Assembly (NCBI GenBank): GCA_012719125.1 | Contig: JAAYAY010000124.1 | Coordinates: 51,417 to 115,416 of the forward strand | Origin: Planctomycetaceae bacterium | GTDB taxonomy: Bacteria; Planctomycetota; Planctomycetia; Pirellulales; Thermoguttaceae | Direction: 5' to 3' | DNA: 64,000 nucleotides | Shown: positions 1-7,915 of the stretch, piece after piece | Layout: each line of letters opens with the position of its first letter | Numbering within the stretch: position 1 is the first letter of the stretch | Program-made: the position numbers and the translations under genes | The notes under the pieces: model-generated | What the model was told of the DNA's origin: nothing | The model's database searches: none | The model's input: only the letters and a program-made list of their open reading frames with translations

Positions 1-44
1 GAGAGACGTGCCTGGATGATGTTTGGCTCTTCACTGAGGGACTT

Positions 45-542
45 ATGCCGATGCAGACGACTGTCTTCCTTGTCAAGGCGAATGACCGCTTGATTTCTCA
101 CTGCAGGTGCCAGTGCCCGCCGATAGGCGCCCCAGCCCAAATGGACTGTCCCTGGTGCGGCTGTGGCTGGCTTTTCGTTTGCCCGATCTGTCGCAAGGCT
201 TTCACATTCGCCCGGGCCGAGAAGGTCAAACTTAGCTGGGAGCAGCTCGCTCATCGTGACCTTGACGGCAAATGGGGACGAGATCCGAGTCCCGAAGAGG
301 TCGTGGAGTGGATCGACTTCATGAAGATCCTCACAAAAGACGTCGAACTCGGAAGGGAATACGCATACATTGACGGGTGGGTGTTCCCTGTGGACGAAAG
401 GGATCTATGGTTTGAAGGGTGGCATGCGCGTCATGAGCTTGAGCGGATACCGCAGGTGGTGGCACTCGAGGACCGTACGTATCTCGAACGGACGCTGGGC
501 AGCCAGGAGTACTGGCGCTCGCGCCGACTGCAAGAACAATAG
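45..542 (+). CDS. Cys-rich (zinc-ribbon-like) hypothetical protein
   Basis: A 165-residue protein of unknown function. The N-terminal third holds a dense run of cysteines (CRCQCPP near residue 21, then CPWCGCGW and CPICRK near residues 35-52), which looks like one or two zinc-ribbon knuckles. The rest is acidic and Trp/Tyr-rich with no family I recognise. The start at 45 is supported by GAGGGA about 5 bases upstream. No partner gene is visible, because the window begins just before it and about 590 bases without a convincing gene follow. A metal-binding or nucleic-acid-binding role is only an inference from the cysteine pattern. Confidence 0.55.
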   Translation: MPMQTTVFLVKANDRLISHCRCQCPPIGAPAQMDCPWCGCGWLFVCPICRKAFTFARAEKVKLSWEQLAHRDLDGKWGRDPSPEEVVEWIDFMKILTKDVELGREYAYIDGWVFPVDERDLWFEGWHARHELERIPQVVALEDRTYLERTLGSQEYWRSRRLQEQ

Positions 543-1133
543 AATGCGAACTCGCCGCGGGTCTTGATCTGCGTCGACTCAATCCGGTGACGTTCGAAGA
601 CATCCAGGTCTTCCAGGGATCAGACGATAGTGCCACGCCTCGTCCGGCCATGGTGAATTCCTCCAAGGAATCCACGAATCCTTGGGTCGTATTCTCCTCT
701 CACTCATCCGGGGGTGTTCAAAAAACCTCTTGACATTTCCTGCCCGCCTGATATTATCGTACTTGTGTACGCATGTATATTGCATCACGACAACATTCAC
801 GCAAGTCCCGAACTGCGGATCCAACTCCTATACCCAACGCCCGCAAATTTGCCCCCCAAGTGAGCCAAAAGGTGCAAGAAACGAAAAAAACGCGTAACAA
901 TGGAAACAATGACAACAATGCAAAGAACGCACCGGCTACCGTACTTGCCACACCCAAGAGGACTCCCGCCGCCCCAAGATATTGGCAAAATCGCTCACTC
1001 GTTGACCAACTCCCAACCCCATCTTTCTGTCACCAGTCCTTCCGCCGAACATCCTACAATCACACCAACGACCGCTTTCGTCTCCTTCGTGCATTTCGTG
1101 GTTTCCCACGCTCCTTTGCCCCAAAACCACAAG
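543..1133. other. Gene-poor stretch with an orphan promoter
   Basis: No convincing gene. The open frames here have low-complexity or scrambled composition. The stretch holds a good sigma70-like promoter and a palindrome (listed separately) that point rightwards, yet the next gene, the Nudix hydrolase, lies on the opposite strand and ends at 1134. A small RNA or a lost gene is possible. Confidence 0.4.
730..773 (+). promoter_or_regulatory. Sigma70-like promoter with adjoining palindrome
   Basis: TTGACA (730-735), 16 bases, TATTAT (752-757), followed at once by the inverted repeat CGTAC-TTGT-GTACG (758-771). A palindrome sitting at the expected start of transcription looks like an operator; its arm and spacer layout resembles SOS (LexA-type) boxes of some bacteria. 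No clear reading frame lies downstream on this strand. Confidence 0.45.
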
Positions 1134-1694
1134 TCACGCCGGAGCAATCGTGCCCAGATTCAACCCCGCCGCACACGCAAATGCCGCGATCGCCTGGGCA
1201 TGGTTGAACTCGCCCGAGCGGATCAGTTCACCGACTTCCGCCAGGGGATAGGTCACCACCTCGATCTGTTCCAACGGGTCGAGAGCCTGGCCGCGAACCA
1301 GACGGCAACCCTGAGCCAGGACCACGTGGCAATGGGCGCAGTTGAGAGCCGGGTTCGGCAGCAGTTCGGCCACCTTCCGCACGCTGGCCGCCTCGTAGCC
1401 CGTCTCTTCCAGCAGCTCCCGCCTCGCCGCTTCTTCGGGCGATTCCTCGCCGTCGATCAGCCCGCCCGGAATCTCCAGCACCACCTGGCCCACCCCGTGC
1501 CGAAACTGCCGCACAAACACCACCTGCCCGTCGTCCGTGACCGGCAGAATCACCACCCAGTCGGGCGATTCGCACACGAGGAAGTCCGCCTCCGTCTGTC
1601 TCGGCTCGAACCGGTAGCGATCCGTGCGGACCTTGGTCACCTTGTACTCGGCCACATAGCGGCTGCTCAAACGGGTCCAGCTTCGATCGGGCAT
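1134..1694 (-). CDS. Nudix hydrolase (ADP-ribose pyrophosphatase type)
   Basis: A 186-residue Nudix hydrolase. The Nudix box is complete around residues 76-98: GGLIDGEESPEEAARREL followed by LEETGYE, matching G-x5-E-x7-REUxEExGU, so metal-binding glutamates are present. The upstream segment (VVILPVTDDGQVVFVRQFR) is typical of the ADP-ribose pyrophosphatase branch, which cleaves ADP-ribose to AMP and ribose 5-phosphate in the cytoplasm. Exact substrate is not decided by sequence. It lies just downstream of the cytidylyltransferase/GHMP gene on the same strand (40-base gap), so co-transcription is plausible. Confidence 0.85.
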   Translation of the reverse strand: MPDRSWTRLSSRYVAEYKVTKVRTDRYRFEPRQTEADFLVCESPDWVVILPVTDDGQVVFVRQFRHGVGQVVLEIPGGLIDGEESPEEAARRELLEETGYEAASVRKVAELLPNPALNCAHCHVVLAQGCRLVRGQALDPLEQIEVVTYPLAEVGELIRSGEFNHAQAIAAFACAAGLNLGTIAPA

Positions 1695-1733
1695 CGCGGG
1701 AGTCTTCAGTTGTTAGGGTTCAGGGTTCTGGGT

Positions 1734-2903
1734 TCAGCAATGAAATCGTCGCACCTTGATCCGAAATCCACCCGGCACGTCCTCTTCGGTAGCCAGCACG
1801 ATATAGCCGCCGCCGCAGCCGGACGTGATCCGCCCGTAGCAGGCGTACGAGTCGAGTTCGGCGTTGATCTCATCGTTGGTCGTCAAGGGCAGGATCTCGG
1901 CCCAGGCGTTGTGCGTATCGGTCAACGACTTGCCCAGCTTTCGAATGTCCTTCTGGAGAATCGCCTCCCAGCACAGATCGCCCGCGGCGCCAAGCCGCGC
2001 AACGCCTTCGGTCGTGATGTTCTGCCTGGTCAACGGATCGTAGCCGGGCGGCCGGGAAAAGAGTTCCACCAGCACGATCGACTGCTCGATCCAGTTGCAG
2101 ACGTCGTCGTCGACCGTCGAGTCGATTCTCTCGGGCCAATAGTTGCCGTCGTAGTAGAGCCGGTTCGCGCCCGGCATGGTCAGACCGAGGTGATCCTGCG
2201 ATCCGGAAACGTACTTCGTTCCCGGGGGGTTCTCGTAACCGAACAACAGCCGGGCCAACTCGACCGGATCGTCCGGGAAGAGGTTATAAGGTTGAAGACG
2301 TTGCCACACGTTTCGCGTACTGGTAGCCATCCCGCTCCGCAGATTGAACTCCCGCGTCGGGTGGATATTGACGACAACGACCGAGCCGGGATGGTGCTTC
2401 GAGACGAAAGGCTGATCCATCCATCCGCCCGCCATGCAGATGCGGTAAGGCAGTTCGTCCGCCGCCGCTCGATCGGCCTCGCCCGCCAGCGACGCCTTCA
2501 CCTCGCTGGAACTCCTGGGAGGCAGTCCCGCCTTGGGAGTCCGCGGCAGCACGATCAGCTCCACCCCGTACCGCTCGCAAAGAGCCCGCTTGCCGTCGGT
2601 CAGTCCGTCCTCATTAACGACGAAGTACTCCGGCCGGATCTCGGCCATGTCGGGCTCGAAGTCCAGCATGCCGCTTCCGGAAGAAACTCGGGCGTGGGTC
2701 ACATGGCGGCAGGCGGCGACCATGTAGACGCGTTCGTCCTGGGAGAATCTCGTATCGTGGCCTTTCAAGAATCGGACATTCTCGTCCGACCCCACGCACA
2801 CATACAGGTCGCCGTATTGAGAGGCGGTTTCGAAAAATCTGACATGTCCCGCATGGAGCAAGTCGTAGCATCCGCTGACCAGGACCTTGGGACGTGAACT
2901 CAT
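1734..2903 (-). CDS. Cytidylyltransferase / GHMP-kinase-like fusion protein
   Basis: A 389-residue two-domain protein. Residues 1 to about 150 form a nucleotidyltransferase of the cytidylyltransferase family: VSGCYDLLHAGHVRFFE holds the HxGH signature, and a later SSSEVK fits the ISTS-like motif. The C-terminal part, from RICMAGGWMDQP, resembles GHMP sugar kinases such as heptose kinases: a GSQDHLGL segment and a late SGCGGGYIVLA segment that fits GHMP motif 3. I do not see the Gly/Ser-rich ATP loop (PxxxGLGSSAA) of motif 2, so the kinase half may be degenerate or atypical. The frame is open 83 codons further upstream, but the ATG at 2903 follows GGGAGAGGA and starts directly at the domain, so it was chosen. 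It is divergent from the GDP-mannose epimerase locus and probably belongs to nucleotide-sugar metabolism. Confidence 0.75.
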   Translation of the reverse strand: MSSRPKVLVSGCYDLLHAGHVRFFETASQYGDLYVCVGSDENVRFLKGHDTRFSQDERVYMVAACRHVTHARVSSGSGMLDFEPDMAEIRPEYFVVNEDGLTDGKRALCERYGVELIVLPRTPKAGLPPRSSSEVKASLAGEADRAAADELPYRICMAGGWMDQPFVSKHHPGSVVVVNIHPTREFNLRSGMATSTRNVWQRLQPYNLFPDDPVELARLLFGYENPPGTKYVSGSQDHLGLTMPGANRLYYDGNYWPERIDSTVDDDVCNWIEQSIVLVELFSRPPGYDPLTRQNITTEGVARLGAAGDLCWEAILQKDIRKLGKSLTDTHNAWAEILPLTTNDEINAELDSYACYGRITSGCGGGYIVLATEEDVPGGFRIKVRRFHC

Positions 2904-3252
2904 GGGGACAATCCTCTCCCGGACTCCGGGAACGAAAGAAAGGACACCATACGGAGCCGACCTCAGGCGGAACGTGAAGTATAACGAAAAACTAAGTTCC
3001 CTGGCGTCGCCGCAAGCTGCGCAGGTCAAGTTTTGCGGCCTCATGACGTGATTGTAGTTGCGCATTCCCGGCCGAAAAGGGGCCTGAGGGCGGCTTTCCC
3101 AAGGGATTGGGCTTGAGTTCGGTTTGTTCAAGAGGTACAACCAAAACTTCAATGACAGATCTCCCGGCTGCCGCTAAACTACGCCGGTGACCGGCGATGG
3201 AACGCCATCCACTCCAAGGCACAACTCCCAATTGGCAGGAAGGAACAAACCG
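2904..3252. other. Divergent intergenic region of the sugar locus
   Basis: A 349-base spacer between two divergent genes of the nucleotide-sugar locus. It must hold promoters for both directions, but I see no strong -35/-10 pair or operator. The minus-strand frame of the fusion gene runs open through about 250 bases of it, without a ribosome binding site or domain similarity. GGAAGGAA at 3238-3245 is the ribosome binding site of the epimerase gene. Confidence 0.4.
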
Positions 3253-4260
3253 ATGCAGAAGAACGACTTGATCGTAATCGCGGGAGCAGGCGGCTTCATC
3301 GGCGGATCGCTCGCTCGCTACTTCACCAACAAGGGCTTCACCAACATCCGTGCCGTCGACAAGAAGCCGATCGACCAGTGGTACCAAAAGACCCCAGGCG
3401 TCGAGAACATCCCCGAGTGCGATCTCAATCTCCGCGAGAACTGCTTCAAGGTCTGCGAGGGAGCGGTGGAGGTCTACAACTTCGCCGCCGACATGGGCGG
3501 CATGGGGTTCATCGAAAACAACAAGGCCGAGTGCATGCTGACCGTGCTGATCAGCACCCACATGCTCCTGGCGGCCAAGGAAGTGGGCAAGGTCGAGCGG
3601 TTCTTCTACTCGTCGTCGGCCTGCGCCTACAACACCCAGAGGCAGCAGGAGACGGACGTCACCGCCCTGAAAGAATCCGACGCCTACCCGGCCATGGCCG
3701 AAGACGGCTACGGCTGGGAGAAACTGTTCACCGAACGGATGTGCCGCCACTTCATGGAAGACTACGGCATGGAGACTCGGGTCGCCCGCTTCCACAACGT
3801 CTACGGCCCCTATGGCACCTGGGACGGCGGGCGCGAAAAGGCCCCCGCCGCCATCTGCCGCAAGGTCATTGCCGCCAAGGACGCCGGTTCCGACGAAATC
3901 GAGATCTGGGGCGACGGCGAGCAGACCCGAAGCTTCATGTACATCGACGATTGCGTCAAAGGCATCGACATGATCACCCACAGCGACATCCGCGAGCCGA
4001 TCAATCTCGGCTCGTCGGAACTCGTCTCGATCAATCAGCTCGTCGACTATGCGGAAGAAGTCGGCGGGGTGAAGCTCAAGCGGAAATACAAACTCGACGC
4101 CCCCAAGGGCGTTCGCGGACGCAACAGCGACAACACCATGATCCAGGCGCGCCTCGGCTGGGAACCCAACCTCCCGCTCCGAGAAGGGATCGCCAAGACC
4201 TACGCCTGGATCGAGCAGCAGTACGCGGATCGAAAGGCAGGGAAGCCGACGGTGAGTTAA
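3253..4260 (+). CDS. GDP-mannose 3,5-epimerase
   Basis: A 335-residue short-chain dehydrogenase/epimerase. The Rossmann motif GAGGFIGG is at 11-18. The protein follows plant GDP-mannose 3,5-epimerase closely: DKKPIDQWY, DMGGMGFIENN, SSSACAY, YGWEK and GTWDGGREKAPAA. The catalytic residues Cys124, Tyr153, Lys157 and Lys196 sit exactly 21 positions before those of the Arabidopsis enzyme (145, 174, 178, 217). The reaction turns GDP-D-mannose into GDP-L-galactose and GDP-L-gulose. The ATG at 3253 was preferred over an upstream one because GGAAGGAA precedes it. It heads a plus-strand run with a mutarotase and a GDP-mannose synthase, which supplies its substrate. Confidence 0.9.
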   Translation: MQKNDLIVIAGAGGFIGGSLARYFTNKGFTNIRAVDKKPIDQWYQKTPGVENIPECDLNLRENCFKVCEGAVEVYNFAADMGGMGFIENNKAECMLTVLISTHMLLAAKEVGKVERFFYSSSACAYNTQRQQETDVTALKESDAYPAMAEDGYGWEKLFTERMCRHFMEDYGMETRVARFHNVYGPYGTWDGGREKAPAAICRKVIAAKDAGSDEIEIWGDGEQTRSFMYIDDCVKGIDMITHSDIREPINLGSSELVSINQLVDYAEEVGGVKLKRKYKLDAPKGVRGRNSDNTMIQARLGWEPNLPLREGIAKTYAWIEQQYADRKAGKPTVS

Positions 4261-4285
4261 CCCCCCCGACAGCGAGTGCGGAGTC

Positions 4286-4675
4286 ATGTTGAAGACCGGC
4301 ATCCTGAACCCCAACGTCCTTTCGCTGCTCGCCCGCGTGCGCCACACCAACACGCTGGTGATCGCCGATCGAGGTTTCCCCTTCTGGCCGCAGATTGAGA
4401 CCGTCGATATCTCCCTGGTCGACGACATCCCCACCGTTCGCCAGGTCCTGGCCGCCTTGCGGGGCAACTTCGTGATCGGGGCCGCCTTCATGGCCAATGA
4501 GTTCCTCGGCGAAAACGGCGCCGACGTGCAGCGGCACTATGCTGAGTTGCTCGCCCCCGTCGAGGTCCGTTTCGAGCCGCACCTGGAATTCAAAACCCGC
4601 GTCCCCAAAACGATCGGCCTGATCCGCACCGGCGACACCACCCAGTACGGGAACATCATCCTCGAATCCGCTTGA
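4286..4675 (+). CDS. RbsD/FucU family sugar mutarotase
   Basis: A 129-residue protein of the RbsD/FucU family, which interconverts the anomers of free sugars such as D-ribose, L-fucose or L-galactose. The family start MLKTGILNPNVLSLLARV and the motif H-T-N-T-L-V-I-A-D-R-G-F-P (catalytic His near 22, then the conserved Asp) are present, as is the C-terminal TGDTTQYGNIIL. It begins 25 bases after the epimerase gene and ends 23 bases before the guanylyltransferase, so the three look like one operon. In this context L-galactose or L-fucose is a more likely substrate than ribose; that is an inference. Confidence 0.85.
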   Translation: MLKTGILNPNVLSLLARVRHTNTLVIADRGFPFWPQIETVDISLVDDIPTVRQVLAALRGNFVIGAAFMANEFLGENGADVQRHYAELLAPVEVRFEPHLEFKTRVPKTIGLIRTGDTTQYGNIILESA

Positions 4676-4698
4676 CCACGTGAGGTGGAACCCGTCCC

Positions 4699-5793
4699 AT
4701 GCGCTACGCAACCGTCATGGCCGGCGGCTCGGGAACTCGGCTCTGGCCCATGTCCCGCGCCGGACTCCCCAAGCAACTCATACCCTTCATTCGCGGACGT
4801 TCGCTGCTCGAAATCGCCGTAGATCGCCTGGCCGGGCTCGTCGCCCCAGAACGGCAATTCATCTGCACGGGTGAGAAGCACCGCCGGCAGATCCTCGCCG
4901 CCATGCCCGGCCTGGCCGACGACCGGATCCTCGGCGAACCGCAAGGGCGCGATACGCTGGCGGCCGTCGGCTTCCCGGCTGCCGTTGCCATGCGCGACGA
5001 CCCCGACGCCGTCATGGCCGTCTTCACCGCCGACCACCTCATCGAACCGATCGACGACTTCCAGCGCCGGGTCGAAATAGGCTACCGGATCGCCGAGCAG
5101 AACCCCAACACGCTCGTCACCTTCGGAATCAAACCGACGCACGCGGCCACCGGCTTCGGCTACGTCGAAATGGGCGAGCCGCTGAGCGGATTCGATCAGG
5201 CCTATCGGACGGTTCGCTTCGTCGAGAAGCCCGACCGGCAGACGGCCGAGCAGTATGTCGCGTCCGGCCGCTATGCTTGGAACAGCGGCATGTTCGTCTG
5301 GCGGGCCGACACGCTGCTCCAGTGCATTCGGCGCTACAAACCCGACGCTCACGCCGACCTGATGCGAATCGCCGATGCCTGGGGAACTCCCGAGCAGGCT
5401 GACGTGTTGGAGGCGGTCTATCCCACGCTCGAGAAGATCAGCGTCGACTTCGCCGTCATGGAGCCGGCCTCAACCGATCCGGCCGTCGAAGTCGCCACCG
5501 TATCGATGCCGCTCCGCTGGCTCGACGTCGGGAGCTGGCCCGCCTACGGCGAAACCCTCGAAGCCGACCCGTCCGGAAACCGCACGGCCTGCAACCGCGT
5601 CGTCCTCCTCGACTCCTCCAACAACCTGGTGGTCGGCGACGATCCCGATCATCTCATCGCCGCGGTCGGAATCGAGAATCTCGTGGTCGTCCACACGCGA
5701 GAAGCGACCCTCATCTGCCGCCGCGACCACGCCGAGAAGATCAAGCAACTGCACCAGGCGATCGGTGAGAAGTTCGGCGACGAATACCTGTAG
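4699..5793 (+). CDS. manC: Mannose-1-phosphate guanylyltransferase
   Basis: A 364-residue nucleotidyltransferase that makes GDP-mannose from mannose 1-phosphate and GTP. The signature MAGGSGTRLWPMSR followed by PKQLIP is at residues 8-29, the acidic FTADHLIEP lies near 112, and FVEKPDRQTAEQY contains the substrate-binding EKP. It is the short form, without the fused phosphomannose isomerase domain found in AlgA/XanB. It is the last gene of the three-gene GDP-sugar operon and would feed the epimerase encoded first. Confidence 0.92.
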   Translation: MRYATVMAGGSGTRLWPMSRAGLPKQLIPFIRGRSLLEIAVDRLAGLVAPERQFICTGEKHRRQILAAMPGLADDRILGEPQGRDTLAAVGFPAAVAMRDDPDAVMAVFTADHLIEPIDDFQRRVEIGYRIAEQNPNTLVTFGIKPTHAATGFGYVEMGEPLSGFDQAYRTVRFVEKPDRQTAEQYVASGRYAWNSGMFVWRADTLLQCIRRYKPDAHADLMRIADAWGTPEQADVLEAVYPTLEKISVDFAVMEPASTDPAVEVATVSMPLRWLDVGSWPAYGETLEADPSGNRTACNRVVLLDSSNNLVVGDDPDHLIAAVGIENLVVVHTREATLICRRDHAEKIKQLHQAIGEKFGDEYL

Positions 5794-5803
5794 GGAGCAT
5801 AGT

Positions 5804-5852
5804 GTCGTTGTTCGCTCCGCGAATAAGCGTCTTCTCGCAAAGCGAAAGCGAC
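5804..5852 (+). repeat. Interspersed stem-loop repeat, copy 1
   Basis: This segment starts GTCGTTGTTCGCTCCGCGAA and recurs at about 18681-18725 with few changes. Here its ends pair: GTCGTTGTTCGCT with AGCGAAAGCGAC, forming a long imperfect hairpin just after the guanylyltransferase stop codon. It may serve as a terminator or be a REP-like mobile repeat. Confidence 0.5.
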
Positions 5853-5884
5853 TTTCCCCGGCCAGGACCAATAGGCGAGTTGAG

Positions 5885-6121
5885 CTACCGCCGCAGCTTC
5901 TGATACAGGCTGACCAGAAACACCAGCGCCATGGGGGCCGCCGCCACAAGGGCAAACCCGACCCAATAAATCGGCTCGCCCGGTTTGTGCCGCGTGAGAA
6001 TGCTCCACGCCCCGGCCAGAAGCCCCACGGGGATTGCCAGGAAGAACAACGTCGCCATCCCGAACTGGTAGCGCCTCCGATGAGGTCGGTCGTCGCGAGG
6101 CTCAAAGGGATTGCTGGACAC
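5885..6121 (-). CDS. Small two-helix membrane protein
   Basis: A 78-residue protein that starts with GTG at 6121, nine bases after GGAGG. It has a charged N-terminus (DDRPHRRRYQF), then two hydrophobic segments at about 21-42 (MATLFFLAIPVGLLAGAW) and 52-72 (VGFALVAAAPMALVFLVSL), and a basic end. The family resembles the small planctomycete membrane proteins with RYQFGMATLF-type openings, whose function is unknown. Its neighbours give no hint of a role. Confidence 0.6.
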   Translation of the reverse strand: MSSNPFEPRDDRPHRRRYQFGMATLFFLAIPVGLLAGAWSILTRHKPGEPIYWVGFALVAAAPMALVFLVSLYQKLRR

Positions 6122-6173
6122 TAGTTAGCGCCTCCAACTCATTAGCGGACCGGTTCCTACCCCGACGTCCCAG

Positions 6174-6246
6174 AGCGGGGCAAGCCCGCAACCCAACCTT
6201 CACAAACATGCGCGCACCATGCGCACAAGTCCAGCACAAAGACACT
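6174..6246 (+). repeat. ~75 bp interspersed repeat, copy A
   Basis: One of three copies of the same element (others at 31192-31270 and 57727-57802). It contains a hairpin GCGGG-GCAAG-CCCGC, then CAACCCAACCTTCA, then a second palindrome ATGCGCGCACCATGCGCA and a tail like AAAGACACTAAGA. This copy lies in the spacer after the phosphatase gene, and its tail supplies that gene's last codons and TAG stop. Confidence 0.8.
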
Positions 6247-7114
6247 AAGACTTGAGTTTCGCAATCCGCTTGACGACGTCGGCTTGGGTCCAGGAGCGAT
6301 CGGTGGGCAGAATGACGTAGCATGCCTTGTCGTTGCAGCAGTCGACGATCACTTGCCGGCTGTTGGGGGTGCTGAAACCGGTGGGACAGGGCTCGTGCCC
6401 GCTGATGAGCACTTCCGCTTTAACCTGAGTGGCAAACGCCTCGGCATTGTCTTCCCGATAGTCTCGTCCCCAGACGAGATCGAAGATCGGGCCTCGCCCG
6501 TGAAAATCCGCCAGTTCGAGTTCCCGATGGAAGACGCTCACGTCGAACGGGCTGGTATCGCTCCCCTGAGGGATGCTGTGGCTGCAGAACACTCCGCCCG
6601 GCAACCGGACCGCCAGGGGCGACGACTGGATAAACGCGAACGACGCCTCGCGGACTTTGTCGGCCGCCGGACCATAAGCGTGCTGCAATCCAAGGCGGAA
6701 CAGCAGATTCAGCATCTGGTTGTTCTTCTGGATCGGATAGTCGGTCAACTCGGCCAATTCGTGATTGCCGAGCAGGAAATGCACTCGCCCAGGAAACTCG
6801 GTGACCGTCTTGGCCACGTCTTCGAGCAGCGTATGTGACATGCAGCCGCCGTTGGCCGGATAGACGGGGCCACCGTGGCAGACTTCCTGCAAGATGAGAT
6901 GACGCCGCGGATTGTTCCGCAGATCGGCGATACGGCGGATCGCGTTGAAGTTGTGCCGATGCCCATGAAGATCGCCGGTGATCATGACCTCCGCGGCCGA
7001 ATCGGGGCCGAGTACGACCACGTTGCCGGCCCGATCCGGATTCTCCCGGTTGATGCGGGCGGCCTCCTCGAAGCACTCGATGATTTTCTCAATGAACTCG
7101 ATCGACGCGACCAT
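6245..7114 (-). CDS. PPP-family metallophosphatase
   Basis: A 289-residue calcineurin-like phosphoesterase. Motifs in order: GDLHGHRHN (metal-binding Asp and His, residues 47-55), a central FLLGNHELAEL, and late SGHEPCPTGF. The GDxHG, GNHE and GHE set is that of serine/threonine PPP phosphatases; the middle GDxxD motif is less clear, where ICHGGPV-like residues stand. The start at 7114 is an estimate: the frame is open to 7240, but conserved-looking sequence begins at MVASIEFIEKI, with AGGAAA upstream. The last residues overlap the interspersed repeat. Cytoplasmic; substrate unknown. Confidence 0.75.
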   Translation of the reverse strand: MVASIEFIEKIIECFEEAARINRENPDRAGNVVVLGPDSAAEVMITGDLHGHRHNFNAIRRIADLRNNPRRHLILQEVCHGGPVYPANGGCMSHTLLEDVAKTVTEFPGRVHFLLGNHELAELTDYPIQKNNQMLNLLFRLGLQHAYGPAADKVREASFAFIQSSPLAVRLPGGVFCSHSIPQGSDTSPFDVSVFHRELELADFHGRGPIFDLVWGRDYREDNAEAFATQVKAEVLISGHEPCPTGFSTPNSRQVIVDCCNDKACYVILPTDRSWTQADVVKRIAKLKS

Positions 7115-7499
7115 GGATCTCTGGTTTCCTGCACATGGCATGACTGTCCCAATGCAAAGGATATCCGCCTCGGCGACAGCCGAAAACCCCGGCGCACTGA
7201 CTGGAAGGGCGAGAGACCCAGCATGACTTCTATTCGCCACCCCCCCAACCGAGGCAGGGAGTTTGCTTTTTTGAGGATATTCAACGGTGCTTGCGGCCCC
7301 GGGCCGGTTGTACCTGTCGTGCCGAGGGAGCCAGTTCTGCCGATTTTCTGGACTCTGCCGATTGTCCGGCCGATGTCATGGGATAGGAGAGAAATCGTTC
7401 TGCGACGCCGCACCGGGGGGCCGGTTCCCGCGGCAAGGACCATAGGGCCTTGCATGCCTGGCGGTATCCGGAGAACGACCCGAAAGGAAACAGAAGACA
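7115..7499. other. Divergent spacer
   Basis: A 385-base spacer between the minus-strand phosphatase and the plus-strand lipoprotein gene. It presumably carries promoters for both, but I see no strong consensus pair. AAAGGAAA just before 7500 is the ribosome binding site of the lipoprotein gene. Confidence 0.35.
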
Positions 7500-7778
7500 A
7501 TGAAGAATGCATGGCTGATTTTGTTGGCGGTCGTCCTCGCGGTGGGAGTGACCGGGTGCGCCCATCAAGGAATGTATGGCGGCTGCATGCAAGGCAGTTG
7601 CATGGCGGCCCCTGAAACCTGCGCTCCGTGCGGCATGGGCGGCGGAATGGGCCACGGCTGTGGTTCGGGGCCCTGTGTCATGGGCGGCGCTCCGCTCAGT
7701 GCGATGCAGTATCCGTACTACACCACACGCGGCCCGCGAGACTTCTTCGTCAGCAGCCCGAAGCCTCTCGGTCCCTGA
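7500..7778 (+). CDS. Small Cys/Gly-rich lipoprotein
   Basis: A 92-residue predicted lipoprotein. A hydrophobic N-terminal segment (WLILLAVVLAVGVTG) ends in a lipobox with the acylated Cys at residue 20 (VTGC). The mature part is rich in Cys, Gly and Met (for example CGMGGGMGHGCG) and ends in an aromatic/Pro segment. Repeated Cys and Met could bind metal, but that is inference. A ribosome binding site, GGAAACAGAAGACA, precedes the ATG. No family recognised. Confidence 0.65.
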   Translation: MKNAWLILLAVVLAVGVTGCAHQGMYGGCMQGSCMAAPETCAPCGMGGGMGHGCGSGPCVMGGAPLSAMQYPYYTTRGPRDFFVSSPKPLGP

Positions 7779-7915
7779 GGCAGATTCGGCCGTTCTGTTA
7801 GCGGCCCTGAGAAACACGAAGATCGGACGCCCCCGGCTCCGGGTGCGTTTGATCATTTCTTGAGTAGGCCGACAAGCCTGCTGGGGATTAGTACTGCCGC
7901 TCGATTGAAATGATC

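Noticed and set aside
900..2897. Plus-strand open frame of 665 codons across the Nudix and fusion genes
   Set aside because: It is rich in Arg, His and Gln with no domain and is the antisense shadow of two well-supported minus-strand genes in GC-rich DNA.
2992..4497. Minus-strand frame of 501 codons across the epimerase gene
   Set aside because: Val/Asp/Gly-rich antisense shadow; the plus-strand epimerase has all family motifs.
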